From NCBI RefSeq assembly GCF_024508665.1, contig NZ_JANINP010000001.1:372001-436000 (forward strand): 64,000 bases of DNA. Reading direction: 5' to 3'. Position 1 is the stretch's first letter. Each line of letters starts with the position of its first letter. The notes beneath the pieces were generated by a model. The model was not told the DNA's origin, did no database searches, and saw nothing but the letters and a program-made list of their open reading frames with translations. The DNA comes from Sphingomonas sp. GTDB taxonomy: Bacteria; Pseudomonadota; Alphaproteobacteria; Sphingomonadales; Sphingomonadaceae. The position numbers were made by a program, and so were the translations under genes. This document shows positions 15,936-26,923 of this stretch, in pieces.

Positions 15936-17240
15936 ATGCTCGCGGACAAGGATCGCATCTTCACCAACGTCTACGGCTTTCAGCCCTGGGGGCTGAAGGC
16001 GGCGCAGGCGCGTGGCGATTGGGACAATACCAAGAAATTGCTCGAGATCGGCGCGGACACGATCATCGACCGGATCAAGGCGTCCGGCTTGCGCGGGCGC
16101 GGCGGGGCAGGGTTCCCGACCGGCACCAAATGGGGCTTCATGCCCAAGGAGCCGCGGCCCGACCGTCCCAATTTCCTGGTGATCAACGCCGACGAATCCG
16201 AGCCGGGGTCGTGCAAGGACCGCGAGATCATCCGCCACGATCCGCACAAGCTGATCGAGGGCGCTCTCGTCGCCGGCTTCGCGATGCGCGCGCGCGCCGC
16301 CTATATCTACATCCGCGGCGAATATATCCGTGAGGCGGAGACGCTGTTTGCGGCCGTGGCCGAGGCTTATGACGCCGGGCTGATCGGCAAGAACGCCTGC
16401 GGCTCGGGCTATGATTTCGACGTCTTCGTCCATCGCGGCGCAGGCGCCTATATCTGCGGCGAAGAGACCGCGATGCTCGAGAGCCTGGAGGGCAAGAAGG
16501 GCCAGCCGCGGCTCAAGCCGCCATTCCCGGCAGGCGCGGGCCTCTATGGCTGTCCGACCACGGTCAATAATGTCGAATCGATCGCCGTCGCGCCGACCAT
16601 CCTGCGCCGCGGCCCCGAATGGTTCGCCAGCTTCGGCGCCGAGAATAATCGCGGAACCAAGCTCTTCCAGATCAGCGGCCATGTGAACAAGCCGTGCGTG
16701 GTCGAAGAGGCCATGTCGATCCCGTTCCGCCAGCTGATCGAGGAACATTGCGGCGGCATTCGCGGCGGCTGGGACAATCTCCTTGCGGTGATCCCGGGCG
16801 GATCGTCGGTGCCGCTGGTGCCGGCGGCGCAGATCATGGACTGCCCGATGGACTTCGACGGGCTGCGCGCGCTCGGCTCCGGCCTGGGTACGGCGGCGGT
16901 CATCGTCATGGACAAGTCGACCGACATCGTCCGCGCGATCAGCCGGCTCAGCTATTTCTACAAGCATGAGAGCTGCGGCCAGTGCACGCCGTGCCGCGAA
17001 GGCACTGGCTGGATGTGGCGCGTGATGGAGCGGTTGCGCACCGGCGATGCCGATGTCAGCGAGATCGACACGCTCTACAACGTCACCAAGCAGGTCGAGG
17101 GCCACACGATCTGCGCCTTGGGCGACGCCGCTGCATGGCCGATCCAGGGCCTGATCCGCCATTTCCGCCCCGAAATCGAACGCCGCATCCAAGAGCGCCA
17201 GGGCACGACCGCTGCGCCGATGCAGGAGGCCGCAGAGTAA
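15936..17240 (+). CDS. nuoF: NADH-quinone oxidoreductase subunit F
   Basis: A 434-aa flavoprotein subunit that binds NADH and FMN and one 4Fe-4S cluster (N3). Seen: the glycine-rich NADH/FMN site [18 protein letters not shown], the FMN region [35 protein letters not shown], and the cluster motif [15 protein letters not shown] with the last cysteine in [13 protein letters not shown]. The ATG at 15936 lies two bases after the stop of the small membrane protein. The stop shares a base with the start of the next passenger gene. Confidence 0.97.
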   Translation: MLADKDRIFTNVYGFQPWGLKAAQARGDWDNTKKLLEIGADTIIDRIKASGLRGRGGAGFPTGTKWGFMPKEPRPDRPNFLVINADESEPGSCKDREIIRHDPHKLIEGALVAGFAMRARAAYIYIRGEYIREAETLFAAVAEAYDAGLIGKNACGSGYDFDVFVHRGAGAYICGEETAMLESLEGKKGQPRLKPPFPAGAGLYGCPTTVNNVESIAVAPTILRRGPEWFASFGAENNRGTKLFQISGHVNKPCVVEEAMSIPFRQLIEEHCGGIRGGWDNLLAVIPGGSSVPLVPAAQIMDCPMDFDGLRALGSGLGTAAVIVMDKSTDIVRAISRLSYFYKHESCGQCTPCREGTGWMWRVMERLRTGDADVSEIDTLYNVTKQVEGHTICALGDAAAWPIQGLIRHFRPEIERRIQERQGTTAAPMQEAAE

Positions 17241-17881
17241 TGAAGTGCGTCGCTCTTCTCGGCGTCGCGCTGACGAGTGTGTGGGCTGTGCCGGTATCGG
17301 CGCAGTACACGCCCTATGCCATCGCCGTGCCGTCGGAGCGTAATCTATCGGACATCGATCGCGCGCGCGAGCTGATGAACCGCTACGGCCTGTGCGTCGT
17401 GAAGCAACATTACGGACTCGTGCAGCGTGCGATCGCGCAAACCGACGATGCCGCACAGACTCGGGCGCTGGCCAAGATCGCGCAGGACGATTGCTTGTCG
17501 ACGGGAACCTTGAAAATGTCGCCGCCGCTGTTCCGCGGCGCGGTCTATCGCGCGCTTTACATGCGCGATTACGCTCTGATGCCTCGCGAGACACTGTCCG
17601 CGCTTGTGGCGACCAAGCTGACCGACGATCAGGCCTCGATCAATTTTGGGGCATGCGTGGCGAAGCTGTCGCCCGACGGCGCGCGGGCGCTGGTGCTGTC
17701 GGACCCCGCGACGGCCGCCGAGAAGAGCGCAATCGCAGCCTTGCGGCCCTCGCTATCGGATTGCCTGCCGCCCAAGGCGCAGGTGCGGGTCACGATGTGG
17801 GGATTGCAGGCGACCCTGTCCGAGGCGCTCTACAAGCGAATGGTCGCGCTGAAGCAGGCGGCGCAAGGCGGCGCGAAATGA
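17240..17881 (+). CDS. Exported cysteine-containing protein, paralogue A (nuo operon passenger)
   Basis: A 213-aa protein with a clean signal peptide ([22 protein letters not shown], cleavage after SAQ or nearby), so it acts in the periplasm. The mature part has four cysteines. The C-terminal half has the pattern FGACVAKLSP..ARALVLSDP...EKSAIAALRPSLSDCL...LSEALYKRM, which recurs in the next gene. I know this pattern only from uncharacterised sphingomonad proteins. The ATG shares its A with the nuoF stop (TAATG), so translation is coupled. It breaks the usual nuoF-nuoG adjacency. Confidence 0.78.
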   Translation: MKCVALLGVALTSVWAVPVSAQYTPYAIAVPSERNLSDIDRARELMNRYGLCVVKQHYGLVQRAIAQTDDAAQTRALAKIAQDDCLSTGTLKMSPPLFRGAVYRALYMRDYALMPRETLSALVATKLTDDQASINFGACVAKLSPDGARALVLSDPATAAEKSAIAALRPSLSDCLPPKAQVRVTMWGLQATLSEALYKRMVALKQAAQGGAK

Positions 17882-17942
17882 TGACCGCGATGAACATCCT
17901 TGGTGCGGTGACGGCCGCTGGCCGCGAGACGGGAGGGGTAGG

Positions 17943-18536
17943 ATGATCGCTCTCTATGCGTTTTTGATGTCGGGTATGGCGCCAGTCCCGATTCCGCCTC
18001 AGTTGGCGAGCGAACCACCGGCCGGGTCTGATGTCGCCGAATGCGTGGTTGACAACGACCTGTGGGAAGTTCGCAAGCTACTCGACACCGTTCCGGGGTC
18101 CCAGGCCGAGGCGCGCGCCGCGCGTGGCGTTCTTGTGTATTATGGCGGGTGCAGCGACAACCGCATAGCTATAGGCAATCTGGCGTGGCGCGAGCGCGCA
18201 GAAATTGCTTATGCCGCGCTCCAAAATCGGCTCGGTAAAGGAGCGGTCGATACTGCGTCTCCACCGCCGCGCGCGCGCTGGGCCCTTTTGTCGACCGATG
18301 GGAATCAGCGCCTAGTGGCAGTGCGCCAGTTCGGCGATTGCGTCGTCGACTTGGCGCCGGCTAAGGCACTGCGTTTGATCCAGTCGCCGGCCGGAAGCCG
18401 CGACGAGGCAGCGACGATCGATGCACTTCGGCCGTCGCTCGACGATTGCCTAGCACCGCGTCAGAATTTCACGGTGAAGCGGGGTGATCTGCGGCTGATC
18501 CTGGCCGAACCGCTCTATCACATGCTGTCGAAGTAA
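17943..18536 (+). CDS. Exported cysteine-containing protein, paralogue B (nuo operon passenger)
   Basis: A 197-aa relative of the preceding gene. Its C-terminal part (FGDCVVDLAP..ALRLIQSPA...EAATIDALRPSLDDCLAP...LAEPLYHMLSK) aligns with that protein over about 65 residues. The N-terminal half (DVAECVVDNDLWEVRKLLDTVPGS...LVYYGGCSDN) looks like a second, more diverged copy of the same unit, giving paired cysteines. The N-terminus is short and hydrophobic and may be a signal peptide. GGGAGGGG precedes the ATG. A 22-codon frame (17878-17946) bridges the gap from gene A and may couple translation. Function unknown. Confidence 0.75.
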   Translation: MIALYAFLMSGMAPVPIPPQLASEPPAGSDVAECVVDNDLWEVRKLLDTVPGSQAEARAARGVLVYYGGCSDNRIAIGNLAWRERAEIAYAALQNRLGKGAVDTASPPPRARWALLSTDGNQRLVAVRQFGDCVVDLAPAKALRLIQSPAGSRDEAATIDALRPSLDDCLAPRQNFTVKRGDLRLILAEPLYHMLSK

Positions 18537-18587
18537 GACGAATGACGTGCCAACACATTGTCAGCTGCCCCGATATGGGAACTAGGA

Positions 18588-20588
18588 ATGCCTAAGCTCA
18601 AAGTAGACGGGATCGAGGTCGAAGTCCCCGCCGGCGCTACGGTGCTCCAGGCGTGCGAGGCTGCCGGCAAGGAAATCCCGCGTTTCTGTTATCACGAGCG
18701 GCTGTCGATCGCCGGCAATTGCCGCATGTGCCTGGTCGAAGTGAAGCCGGGGCCGCCCAAGCCCCAGGCGTCGTGCGCGCTGCCCGCGGCGGACAATCAG
18801 GAGATCTTCACCAACACCCCGATGGTGAAGAACGCGCGCGAAGGCGTGATGGAATTCCTGCTGATCAATCACCCGCTCGATTGTCCGATCTGCGATCAGG
18901 GCGGCGAGTGCGACCTGCAGGACCAGTCGGTCGCTTATGGCCGCGGCGCCTCGCGCTACACCGAGAACAAGCGCGCGGTGACCGAGAAGTACATGGGTCC
19001 GATCGTCAAGACGGTCATGACCCGCTGCATCCAGTGCACCCGCTGCATCCGCTTCGCCGAGGAAGTCGCCGGGGTCGAGGAGATCGGCGCGATCTATCGC
19101 GGCGAGGACATGCAGATCACCTCGTACCTCGAACAGGCGGTGACGAGCGAATTGTCGGGCAATGTCGTGGACTTGTGCCCGGTCGGCGCGCTGACCTCGA
19201 AGCCCTATGCGTTCGAGGCGCGGCCCTGGGAACTCAAGAAGACGCTGGCGATCGACGTGATGGATGCGGTCGGCACCAATATCCGCCTCGACAGCCGCGG
19301 GCGCCAGGTGCTGCGCGCGCTGCCGCGCGTCAATGACGACGTCAACGAGGAATGGGCGACCGACAAGACCCGCCATGCGGTCGACGGCCTGGTCCGACGG
19401 CGCCTCGACAGGCCCTATGTCCGTAAGGACGGCAAGCTGGTCGCGGCGACCTGGGACGAGGCATTCGCGGCGATCGCGGCGGTGAAGGCCGGCAAGAGCG
19501 TCGCGGCGATCGCCGGCGACCTGGTCGATTGCGAGACGATGTTCGCGGCCAAGGCTCTGGTTCAGGCGATGGGCGGCTCGCTGCTCGAAGGGCGCCAGAC
19601 CGGCATGGACTATGACGTGTCGAACTTGGCCGCAGTCAATTTCAACACGACGATCGCCGGCGCCGAAACCGCCGACGCGATCCTGTTGGTCGGCACCAAT
19701 CTGCGCTGGGAAGCGCCGTTGGTGAACACCCGCATTCGGAAAGCGATCAAGAAGGGCGCCAAGGTCTTCGCGATCGGGCCCGAGACCGACCTGACCTACA
19801 AGATCGAATGGCTGGGCAACGATTTGTCGCTGCTCGGCAATCTGCCCCAGGCGGCGGCCGATGCGTTCAAGGACGCGCAGCGCCCGATGATCATCGTCGG
19901 CGGCGCGGCGCTCAAGGGCGGGCATGGCGCGACGCTGGCGCTCGCCAAGACGCTCGGTGTCGTGAAGAATGGTTGGAACGGGTTCAACGTGCTGCACTTC
20001 TCCGCCGCGCGGATGGGCGGGCTGATGCTCGGTTATGCGCAGAAGGGCGGGATCGCGGATGTGGCCGCGGCCAATCCGAAGCTGCTCTTCCTGCTCGGCG
20101 CGGACGAGGTCGATTTCTCCAACTTCGCCAAGAGCTTCAAGGTCTATATCGGCCATCACGGCGACAAAGGTGCCGCGGCGGCCGACGTCGTCCTGCCGGG
20201 TGCGAGCTATGCCGAAAAGGCCGGCACCTATGTCAACCTCGAGGGCCGGGTGCAGCGCGGCGAGCGCGCGGTATTCCCGCCGGGCGATGCGCGCGAGGAT
20301 TGGACGATCCTGCGCGCGCTGTCGGAGAAGCTCGGCCACACGCTGCCGTTCGACACTTTCGAGGAATTGCGCGCGCAAATGGCGCTCGACGTTCCCGCGC
20401 TCGGCCAAACCGGGCTGGTCAGCTTCGACTGGAACCCGCCGGCGCTGACGGCCAGGGGCGAGGGCGAAATCGCTTATCCGATCAAGGACTTCTACCTGAC
20501 CAACGCCATCTGCCGTGCCAGCCCGACGATGCAACAATGCTCGGCCGAACTGCTCCACGGCCAGGCCTTCGCGGAGGCGGCGGAATGA
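18588..20588 (+). CDS. nuoG: NADH-quinone oxidoreductase subunit G
   Basis: A 666-aa Fe-S subunit of the peripheral arm. The N-terminal ferredoxin domain holds a 2Fe-2S cluster (RFCYHERLSIAGNCRMCLVEV). Then come the His-Cys3 4Fe-4S site (NHPLDCPICDQGGECDLQD) and a further 4Fe-4S pair (TRCIQCTRCIRFAEEVAG with VVDLCPVGALTSKP). The C-terminal 430 residues are the molybdopterin-oxidoreductase-like domain without cofactor (YVNLEGRVQRGERAVFPPG). I chose the ATG at 18588; an in-frame start ten codons earlier does not fit the family. Confidence 0.97.
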   Translation: MPKLKVDGIEVEVPAGATVLQACEAAGKEIPRFCYHERLSIAGNCRMCLVEVKPGPPKPQASCALPAADNQEIFTNTPMVKNAREGVMEFLLINHPLDCPICDQGGECDLQDQSVAYGRGASRYTENKRAVTEKYMGPIVKTVMTRCIQCTRCIRFAEEVAGVEEIGAIYRGEDMQITSYLEQAVTSELSGNVVDLCPVGALTSKPYAFEARPWELKKTLAIDVMDAVGTNIRLDSRGRQVLRALPRVNDDVNEEWATDKTRHAVDGLVRRRLDRPYVRKDGKLVAATWDEAFAAIAAVKAGKSVAAIAGDLVDCETMFAAKALVQAMGGSLLEGRQTGMDYDVSNLAAVNFNTTIAGAETADAILLVGTNLRWEAPLVNTRIRKAIKKGAKVFAIGPETDLTYKIEWLGNDLSLLGNLPQAAADAFKDAQRPMIIVGGAALKGGHGATLALAKTLGVVKNGWNGFNVLHFSAARMGGLMLGYAQKGGIADVAAANPKLLFLLGADEVDFSNFAKSFKVYIGHHGDKGAAAADVVLPGASYAEKAGTYVNLEGRVQRGERAVFPPGDAREDWTILRALSEKLGHTLPFDTFEELRAQMALDVPALGQTGLVSFDWNPPALTARGEGEIAYPIKDFYLTNAICRASPTMQQCSAELLHGQAFAEAAE

Positions 20589-20601
20589 GCCGGCATATCT
20601 C

Positions 20602-20683
20602 CGTCGTCCCGGCGAAGGCCGGGATCGCTGGCGGCTCTAGCGTCGCACTTTCGCCTGAGGCCCCGGCCTTCGCCGGGGCGACG
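20602..20683. repeat. Inverted pair of CCGGCGAAGGCCGG repeats
   Basis: CGTCGTCCCGGCGAAGGCCGG begins at 20602 and its inverted counterpart CCCCGGCCTTCGCCGGGGCG at 20661, ending in GACG. The pair fills the nuoG-nuoH spacer and matches the unit seen after nuoC. Confidence 0.8.
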
Positions 20684-20703
20684 ATGTGTTTTGAGGCCGC
20701 AGC

Positions 20704-21756
20704 ATGACCTCCTGGTTCACCTATCTCGGCATGGACTATGGCTGGGCCTGGTTCATCGCGACGATCATCGACATCCTGGTGATCGCGTTGCCGCTGATGC
20801 TGGCGGTGGCGATGATCATCTATGCCGATCGCAAGATCTGGGCGGCGATGGCGCTGCGCCGCGGTCCGAACGTGGTCGGCCCGCTCGGCCTGCTGCAGTC
20901 GTTCGCCGACGGCCTGAAGGTCTTCCTGCAGGAAACGATCATTCCCTCGGCGGCGAACAAGGGCCTGTTCCTGCTCGCGCCGATCATCACCTTCACGGTC
21001 GCCCTGATCGTCTGGGCGGTCGTGCCGTTCCAGGCCGGCGTGGTGCTCGCCAACATCAATGTCGGCCTGCTCTACGTGCTCGCGGCGTCGAGCCTCGGGG
21101 TCTATGGCATCATCATCGCCGGCTGGGCGTCGAACTCGAAATATCCCTTCTACTCGGCGCTTCGTGCGGCCGCGCAGATGGTGAGCTACGAAGTGTCGAT
21201 CGGCTTCGTGCTGATCTCGGTCGTGCTGTGGGCGAACAGCTTCAACCTCGGCGCGATCGTCGAGGCGCAGAAGGGCTTCGCCTGGGGCTGGGTCAACGGC
21301 AATTTCATCAATCCGCTGCTGTTCCCGATGTCGGTGGTGTTCTTCATCTCGTCGCTGGCAGAAACACAGCGTGCGCCGTTCGACCTGACCGAAGCGGAAT
21401 CGGAACTCGTCGCGGGCTACCAGACCGAATATTCGTCGATGAGCTTCGCGCTCTACTGGCTTGGCGAATATGCCAACGTAATCCTGATGTGCGCGCTCAA
21501 CGCCATCCTGTTCTGGGGCGGCTATCTCCCGCCGCTCAATGTCGGCTGGATGTATGCGGTGCCCGGGATCATCTGGCTGTTCGTCAAGATCCTGGCGTTC
21601 TTCTTCCTGTTCAGCTGGGTGAAGGCGACGGTGCCGAGGTACCGGTACGACCAGCTGATGCGGCTGGGCTGGAAGATCTTCCTGCCGCTGTCGCTGTTCT
21701 GGGTGTTTCTCGTGTCGGGTTATCTGATGGTGACGCGCGTAGGAGTTGGATCATGA
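20704..21756 (+). CDS. nuoH: NADH-quinone oxidoreductase subunit H
   Basis: A 350-aa membrane subunit with eight or so transmembrane helices, linking the quinone site to the membrane arm. Seen: [52 protein letters not shown], and [33 protein letters not shown], the conserved acidic loop at the quinone channel. Its stop overlaps the ATG of nuoI (ATGA). Confidence 0.97.
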   Translation: MTSWFTYLGMDYGWAWFIATIIDILVIALPLMLAVAMIIYADRKIWAAMALRRGPNVVGPLGLLQSFADGLKVFLQETIIPSAANKGLFLLAPIITFTVALIVWAVVPFQAGVVLANINVGLLYVLAASSLGVYGIIIAGWASNSKYPFYSALRAAAQMVSYEVSIGFVLISVVLWANSFNLGAIVEAQKGFAWGWVNGNFINPLLFPMSVVFFISSLAETQRAPFDLTEAESELVAGYQTEYSSMSFALYWLGEYANVILMCALNAILFWGGYLPPLNVGWMYAVPGIIWLFVKILAFFFLFSWVKATVPRYRYDQLMRLGWKIFLPLSLFWVFLVSGYLMVTRVGVGS

Positions 21757-22238
21757 GCGTCGGTCAGATCATCAAGTCGTTCACCTTGTGGGAGTTCATC
21801 AAGGCCCACGCGCTGACCTTCCGCTACATGTGGAAGCCCAAGGCGACGATCAATTATCCGTTCGAGAAGAACCCGATCTCGCCGCGGTTCCGCGGGGAGC
21901 ATGCGCTGCGCCGCTACCCCAACGGCGAGGAACGCTGCATCGCGTGCAAATTGTGCGAGGCGATCTGTCCGGCGCTGGCGATCACGATCGAGGCCGAGCC
22001 GCGCGACGACGGCAGCCGCCGCACGACGCGCTACGACATCGACATGACCAAGTGCATCTATTGCGGGCTGTGCCAGGAGGCGTGCCCGGTCGATGCCATC
22101 GTCGAGGGGCCGAATTTCGAATTCTCGACCGAAACGCGCGAGGAGCTGATCTACGACAAAGCGAAGCTGCTCGATAACGGCGACCGCTGGGAGCGCGCGA
22201 TCGCCGCGAACCTTGCCGCCGATGCACCGTATCGGTAG
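21753..22238 (+). CDS. nuoI: NADH-quinone oxidoreductase subunit I
   Basis: A 161-aa ferredoxin-like subunit with two 4Fe-4S clusters (N6a and N6b) on the way to N2. Both motifs are intact: [16 protein letters not shown] and [37 protein letters not shown] before them is the conserved approach helix. It overlaps nuoH by four bases; a repeat-filled spacer separates it from nuoJ. Confidence 0.97.
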   Translation: MSVGQIIKSFTLWEFIKAHALTFRYMWKPKATINYPFEKNPISPRFRGEHALRRYPNGEERCIACKLCEAICPALAITIEAEPRDDGSRRTTRYDIDMTKCIYCGLCQEACPVDAIVEGPNFEFSTETREELIYDKAKLLDNGDRWERAIAANLAADAPYR

Positions 22239-22270
22239 GCGGCGCGCAATGATTCCTTTCTCTTCCGGAT

Positions 22271-22366
22271 CACCCTCACCCTTCCGCGGCTTCGCCGCTC
22301 CCTCCCTCTCCCATTGGGAGAGGGAAGGGGCCCGCGCGCCGCAGGCGCGTGGGAAGGGTGAGGGCG
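22271..22366. repeat. Nested inverted repeat before nuoJ
   Basis: CCCTCACCCTTCC near 22272 pairs with GGAAGGGTGAGGG near 22352. Inside lie a TCCCTCTCCCA/TGGGAGAGGGA hairpin and GC-rich smaller stems. The element occupies the nuoI-nuoJ spacer within the operon. Confidence 0.75.
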
Positions 22367-22382
22367 ACATGCAGGTCCGCAT

Positions 22383-22994
22383 ATGATCCAAGCAATCGCC
22401 TTTTATCTGTTCGCGGCCGTGGTGCTGCTGTCGGGTCTGATGACGATCACGTCGCGCAATCCGGTGCATTCGGTGCTGTGGCTGATCCTGGCGTTCTTCA
22501 ACGCCGCGGGGCTGATGCTGCTGTGCGGCGCCGAGTTCATCGCGATGCTGTTGGTCATCGTCTATGTCGGCGCGGTCGCGGTGCTGTTCCTGTTCGTCGT
22601 GATGATGCTCGACATCGATTTCGCGGAATTGCGCGCGGGCTTCGTGCGCTATGCGGCGATCGGCGTGGTGTTCGCGGTGGCACTGGCCTGCGAGATCTTC
22701 ATCGCGATCGGCGCGTGGAGCGCGGGCGGGCTCAAGCTCGACCAGCGGATCGCGCCGACGCCGGACAAGCTGTCCAATATCGAAGCGATCGGGCACCTGC
22801 TCTATTCGCATTATCTGTTCGTGTTCGAAGGCGCCGGGCTGGTGCTGCTGGTGGCGATGATCGGCGCGATCGTCCTGACCCATCGCACGCGCGGCGGGGT
22901 CAAGGGCCAGAAGATCGGCCGCCAGGTCGCACGCCGTCCGCAGGACGCGACGCGCAACATGCAGCCGCCGGTCGGCCAGGGGGTGGAATTGTGA
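22383..22994 (+). CDS. nuoJ: NADH-quinone oxidoreductase subunit J
   Basis: A 203-aa, five-helix membrane subunit. Helix three carries the conserved [29 protein letters not shown] block, with the pi-bulge important for coupling. The C-terminus is a basic extension ([19 protein letters not shown]). The GTG start of nuoK overlaps its stop. Confidence 0.96.
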   Translation: MIQAIAFYLFAAVVLLSGLMTITSRNPVHSVLWLILAFFNAAGLMLLCGAEFIAMLLVIVYVGAVAVLFLFVVMMLDIDFAELRAGFVRYAAIGVVFAVALACEIFIAIGAWSAGGLKLDQRIAPTPDKLSNIEAIGHLLYSHYLFVFEGAGLVLLVAMIGAIVLTHRTRGGVKGQKIGRQVARRPQDATRNMQPPVGQGVEL

Positions 22995-23296
22995 TCGGCC
23001 TGACGCATTATCTGGTGGTCGCCGCCATTCTGTTCGGGATGGGCGTGCTTGGCCTCATCGCCAACCGCAAGAACCTGATCATCATGCTGATGTCGATCGA
23101 GCTGATCCTGCTCGCGGTGAACCTCAACTTCGTCGCCTTCTCGGCCTATCTGCACGATCTGGTAGGGCAGGTGTTCGCGATGTTCGTGCTGACCGTCGCC
23201 GCGGGCGAGGCGGCGATCGGTCTTGCCATTCTGGTGATCTATTTCCGCGGGCGCGGGACCATCGCGGTCGACGATGCCAATCGGATGAAGGGGTGA
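22991..23296 (+). CDS. nuoK: NADH-quinone oxidoreductase subunit K
   Basis: A 101-aa, three-helix antiporter-like subunit (MrpC type). The buried glutamates needed for proton transfer are present, one in [20 protein letters not shown] and one in [18 protein letters not shown] start at 22991 coupled to nuoJ. Confidence 0.97.
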   Translation: MIGLTHYLVVAAILFGMGVLGLIANRKNLIIMLMSIELILLAVNLNFVAFSAYLHDLVGQVFAMFVLTVAAGEAAIGLAILVIYFRGRGTIAVDDANRMKG

Positions 23297-23300
23297 GCGC

Positions 23301-25409
23301 GTGATCACGATCCAGCTCATCGTTTTCCTGCCGCTGCTGGCTGCGATCATTGCCGGGCTCGGCAATCGTGCGATCGGCAACGTGCCGGCCAAGGTGCTGA
23401 CCACCGGGGCGCTGTTCGCGTCGTGCGCGCTCAGCTGGCCGATCTTCATCCATTATCTGACCGGCGGCGATCCGTATCCGGTGACCCAGGTCTTCACCTG
23501 GATGAAGTCCGGTGACCTCGACGTCTCCTGGGCGCTCCGCGTGGACGCGCTGACCGCGGTGATGCTGGTGGTGATCACCAGCGTCTCGGCGCTCGTCCAC
23601 CTCTATTCCTGGGGGTATATGGACGAGGATCCGGACCAGCCGCGCTTCTTCGCCTATCTGTCGCTGTTCACCTTCGCGATGCTGATGCTGGTGACCGCGA
23701 ACAACTTGGTCCAGATGTTCTTCGGCTGGGAAGGCGTCGGTCTCGCCAGTTATCTGCTGATCGGCTTCTGGTTCAAGAAGCCGAGCGCCAACGCCGCCGC
23801 GATCAAGGCGTTCGTCGTCAACCGCGTCGGCGACCTCGGCTTCATGCTCGGCATCTTCGGCACCTTCCTGGTGTTCGGCACCGTCTCGATCCCCGAAATC
23901 CTGGCGCAGGCACCGCACATGGCGGGCTCGACGATCGGCTTCCTCGGCTATCGCTTCGACACGATGACAGTGCTCTGCCTCTGCCTGTTCGTCGGCGCGA
24001 TGGGCAAATCGGCGCAGCTTGGCCTCCACACCTGGTTGCCCGACGCGATGGAGGGCCCGACCCCGGTGTCGGCGCTGATCCATGCCGCGACGATGGTGAC
24101 CGCCGGCGTATTCATGGTATGCCGCCTGTCGCCGATGTTCGAGACGAGCGAGGTCGCGCTCGACTTCGTCGTCTTCATCGGCGCTGCGACCTGCATCTTC
24201 GCGGCGACGATCGGCACCTGCCAGAACGACATCAAGCGCGTGATCGCCTATTCGACCTGCTCGCAACTCGGCTACATGTTCTTCGCGGCCGGCAGCGGCG
24301 CGTATGGCGCAGCCATGTTCCACCTGTTCACGCACGCTTTCTTCAAGGCTCTGCTGTTCCTCGGCGCCGGCTCGGTGATCCATGCGATGCACCATGAACA
24401 GGACATGCGCTTCTATGGCGGCCTCCGGAAGAAGATCCCGCTCACCTTCTGGGTGATGTTGCTGGGCACGCTGGCGATCACCGGTGTCGGTATCCCGGGC
24501 ATCTTCGGCATGCAGCCGATCGGCTTCGCGGGCTTCCATTCGAAGGACGGGATCCTCGAGCTCGCTTATGCCTCAGGCCGTGGCACCGGGGCATTCTGGG
24601 TCGGCGTCCTCGCCGCGCTGCTGACCAGCTTCTATTCGTGGCGGCTGATGTTCCTGACCTTCTGGGGCAAGCCGCGTTGGGCCGCGTCGGAGCATATCCA
24701 GCACGCTCTGCACGATGCCCATGGCCATCATGGCGACCACGGTCACGACGAGGGCACGCACGGCCATGCCGACACGGCCGCCGAAGGCGCGGGCAGCGAT
24801 CCCCATGCCGATCAGCGCGGCGCGCCGGACATCCACGCCGGCAGCGGCGGCTATCATCCGCACGAGAGCCCGGTGTCGATGCTGATCCCGTTGATCCTGC
24901 TGGCGACGGGCGCGGTGCTGGCGGGCTTCGTTTTCCACGGCTGGTTCATCGAGCCGGATTCGGGCGAGCGCTTCTGGCGCGGCGCGATCGCGTTCAACGA
25001 GCATCTCTACCATTCGGCGCACGAGGTGCCCGTCTGGGTGAAGCTGTCGGCTTCCTTCGTGATGCTGCTCGGCCTGATCGGCGCCTGGATGGCCTATATC
25101 TGGCGCACCGATATCCCGGCGCGGTTCACGAGCACGTTCCGGCTGTTGTACGACTTCGTCTACCACAAATGGTATTTCGACGAGCTCTATGACTTGTTGT
25201 TCGTCCGCCCCGCCTTCGCGTTCGGCCGCCTGTTCTGGAAGGCTGGTGACGAGGGCCTGATCGACCGCTTCGGGCCGAACGGCTCGGCCTGGGTGGTGTC
25301 GTTGGGCAGCCGCGTCACCGGCCGCCTGCAAACCGGATATGTCTACACTTATGCCTTCGTCATGCTGATCGGCCTGACCGCCGCCGTTACCTGGGCGATC
25401 GCGCAATGA
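23301..25409 (+). CDS. nuoL: NADH-quinone oxidoreductase subunit L, with His-rich loop
   Basis: A 702-aa proton-pumping antiporter-like subunit at the distal end of the membrane arm, with the long lateral helix at its C-terminus. Seen: [44 protein letters not shown] with the channel glutamate, and [29 protein letters not shown] with channel lysine and histidine residues nearby. Between about residues 465 and 523 there is a hydrophilic loop with well over ten histidines ([15 protein letters not shown] and similar), longer than in the E. coli protein. The start is GTG at 23301; the end overlaps nuoM (ATGA). Confidence 0.97.
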   Translation: MITIQLIVFLPLLAAIIAGLGNRAIGNVPAKVLTTGALFASCALSWPIFIHYLTGGDPYPVTQVFTWMKSGDLDVSWALRVDALTAVMLVVITSVSALVHLYSWGYMDEDPDQPRFFAYLSLFTFAMLMLVTANNLVQMFFGWEGVGLASYLLIGFWFKKPSANAAAIKAFVVNRVGDLGFMLGIFGTFLVFGTVSIPEILAQAPHMAGSTIGFLGYRFDTMTVLCLCLFVGAMGKSAQLGLHTWLPDAMEGPTPVSALIHAATMVTAGVFMVCRLSPMFETSEVALDFVVFIGAATCIFAATIGTCQNDIKRVIAYSTCSQLGYMFFAAGSGAYGAAMFHLFTHAFFKALLFLGAGSVIHAMHHEQDMRFYGGLRKKIPLTFWVMLLGTLAITGVGIPGIFGMQPIGFAGFHSKDGILELAYASGRGTGAFWVGVLAALLTSFYSWRLMFLTFWGKPRWAASEHIQHALHDAHGHHGDHGHDEGTHGHADTAAEGAGSDPHADQRGAPDIHAGSGGYHPHESPVSMLIPLILLATGAVLAGFVFHGWFIEPDSGERFWRGAIAFNEHLYHSAHEVPVWVKLSASFVMLLGLIGAWMAYIWRTDIPARFTSTFRLLYDFVYHKWYFDELYDLLFVRPAFAFGRLFWKAGDEGLIDRFGPNGSAWVVSLGSRVTGRLQTGYVYTYAFVMLIGLTAAVTWAIAQ

Positions 25410-26923
25410 GCGGCATTCTCTCCCTGATGCTCGCCATCCCCGCCGTCGCGGCGGTGGCGTGCCTGTTCCTCAGCGCCAGCGGAGCGCGTTGGCTGGCGCT
25501 CATCGCCACCTTGCTCGACCTTGCGCTCGGGGTGGTGCTGTGGAGCCAGTTCCAGATCGGCGGCCCGCAATGGCAGTTCGTCGAGAGCGTGCCGCTGTTC
25601 GGCAGCTTCAGCTGGTCGCTCGGCATCGACGGCTTCGCCTTGCTGCTGATCGAGCTGTCGGTGTTCCTGATGCCGATCTGCATCGGCGCCAGCTGGGAAT
25701 CGATCCAGAAGCGCGTGCCGGAATATATGGCAGCCTTCCTGCTGACCGAGGTGCTGATGATCGGCACCTTCGCAGCGCAGGATCTGTTCCTGTTCTACAT
25801 CTTCTTCGAAGGTGGCCTGATCCCGATGTTCCTGATCATCGGCATCTGGGGTGGCGCGAACCGCATCTATGCCTCGTACAAATTCTTCCTCTACACCTTG
25901 CTCGGCTCGCTGCTGATGCTGGTGGCGATGCTGTGGATGGTCAACGAGGCGCACACGACCAGCATCCCGCTGCTGCTCAACCACGATTTCCCGGTCCATG
26001 CCCAGACCTGGCTGTGGCTTGCCTTCTTCGCGTCGTTCGCGGTCAAGATGCCGATGTGGCCGGTCCATACCTGGCTTCCCGACGCGCACGTCCAGGCGCC
26101 GACTGCCGGTTCGGTGATCCTGGCCGGCGTCCTGCTGAAGCTCGGCGGCTACGGCTTCCTGCGCTTCTCGGTGCCGATGTTCCCCGAAGCCTCGTCGAGC
26201 CTGGTCTGGCTGGTATTCGGCCTGTCGGCGGTGGCGGTGATCTACACCTCGCTGGTCGCCTTGGTGCAGTCGGACATGAAGAAGCTGATCGCTTATTCGT
26301 CGGTCGCGCACATGGCGATCGTCACCATCGGCCTGTTCGCCTTCAACCAGCAGGGTATCGAAGGCGGGATGATGGTGATGCTGGGCCACGGCCTGGTGTC
26401 GGGCGCGCTCTTCCTGTGCGTCGGCATCATTTACGATCGCCTGCATACGCGTGAGATTTCGCGGTACGGCGGTCTGGCGATCAACATGCCGCGCTACGCC
26501 GTGTTCTTCATGCTGTTCACGATGGCGTCGGTCGGCTTGCCGGGCACCAGCAACTTCGTCGGCGAATTCCTCAGCCTTGCCGGCACCTACAAGGTATCGA
26601 CGACGATCACCTTGCTCTGCACGACCGGCATCATCCTAGGCGCGGCGTATATGCTGTACCTTTATCGGCGGGTCGTATTCGGCGAGCTCAAGTTCGACGA
26701 CGTGAAGGCGATGGCCGATCTGTCGGGGCGCGAGATCGCGCTGCTGGCGCCGCTCGCCGCCGCAGTATTGTGGATGGGCGTCTATCCGGAAAGCTTCCTC
26801 GCGCCGATGCGCGGCGACGTGAAGGTCCTGCTCCAGCGGATCGATCGCGCCCAGCCGGCGGGCGATGCCCGGCCGACGCCGCCCAAGGATCCTCAGGTCA
26901 AGGCCGGGGAGGGCCACGCGTAA
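25406..26923 (+). CDS. nuoM: NADH-quinone oxidoreductase subunit M
   Basis: A 505-aa antiporter-like subunit of the membrane arm. [38 protein letters not shown] holds the functional glutamate, [45 protein letters not shown] the broken-helix lysine and histidine region. A polar tail of about 35 residues follows the last helix. Its TAA shares a base with the ATG of nuoN. Confidence 0.97.
   Translation: MSGILSLMLAIPAVAAVACLFLSASGARWLALIATLLDLALGVVLWSQFQIGGPQWQFVESVPLFGSFSWSLGIDGFALLLIELSVFLMPICIGASWESIQKRVPEYMAAFLLTEVLMIGTFAAQDLFLFYIFFEGGLIPMFLIIGIWGGANRIYASYKFFLYTLLGSLLMLVAMLWMVNEAHTTSIPLLLNHDFPVHAQTWLWLAFFASFAVKMPMWPVHTWLPDAHVQAPTAGSVILAGVLLKLGGYGFLRFSVPMFPEASSSLVWLVFGLSAVAVIYTSLVALVQSDMKKLIAYSSVAHMAIVTIGLFAFNQQGIEGGMMVMLGHGLVSGALFLCVGIIYDRLHTREISRYGGLAINMPRYAVFFMLFTMASVGLPGTSNFVGEFLSLAGTYKVSTTITLLCTTGIILGAAYMLYLYRRVVFGELKFDDVKAMADLSGREIALLAPLAAAVLWMGVYPESFLAPMRGDVKVLLQRIDRAQPAGDARPTPPKDPQVKAGEGHA

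Noticed and set aside
18582..20558. A 658-codon minus-strand frame opposite nuoG
   Set aside because: Antisense shadow of a GC-rich gene; composition is Arg/His/Leu/Asp-rich without any domain, while nuoG has all its cluster motifs.
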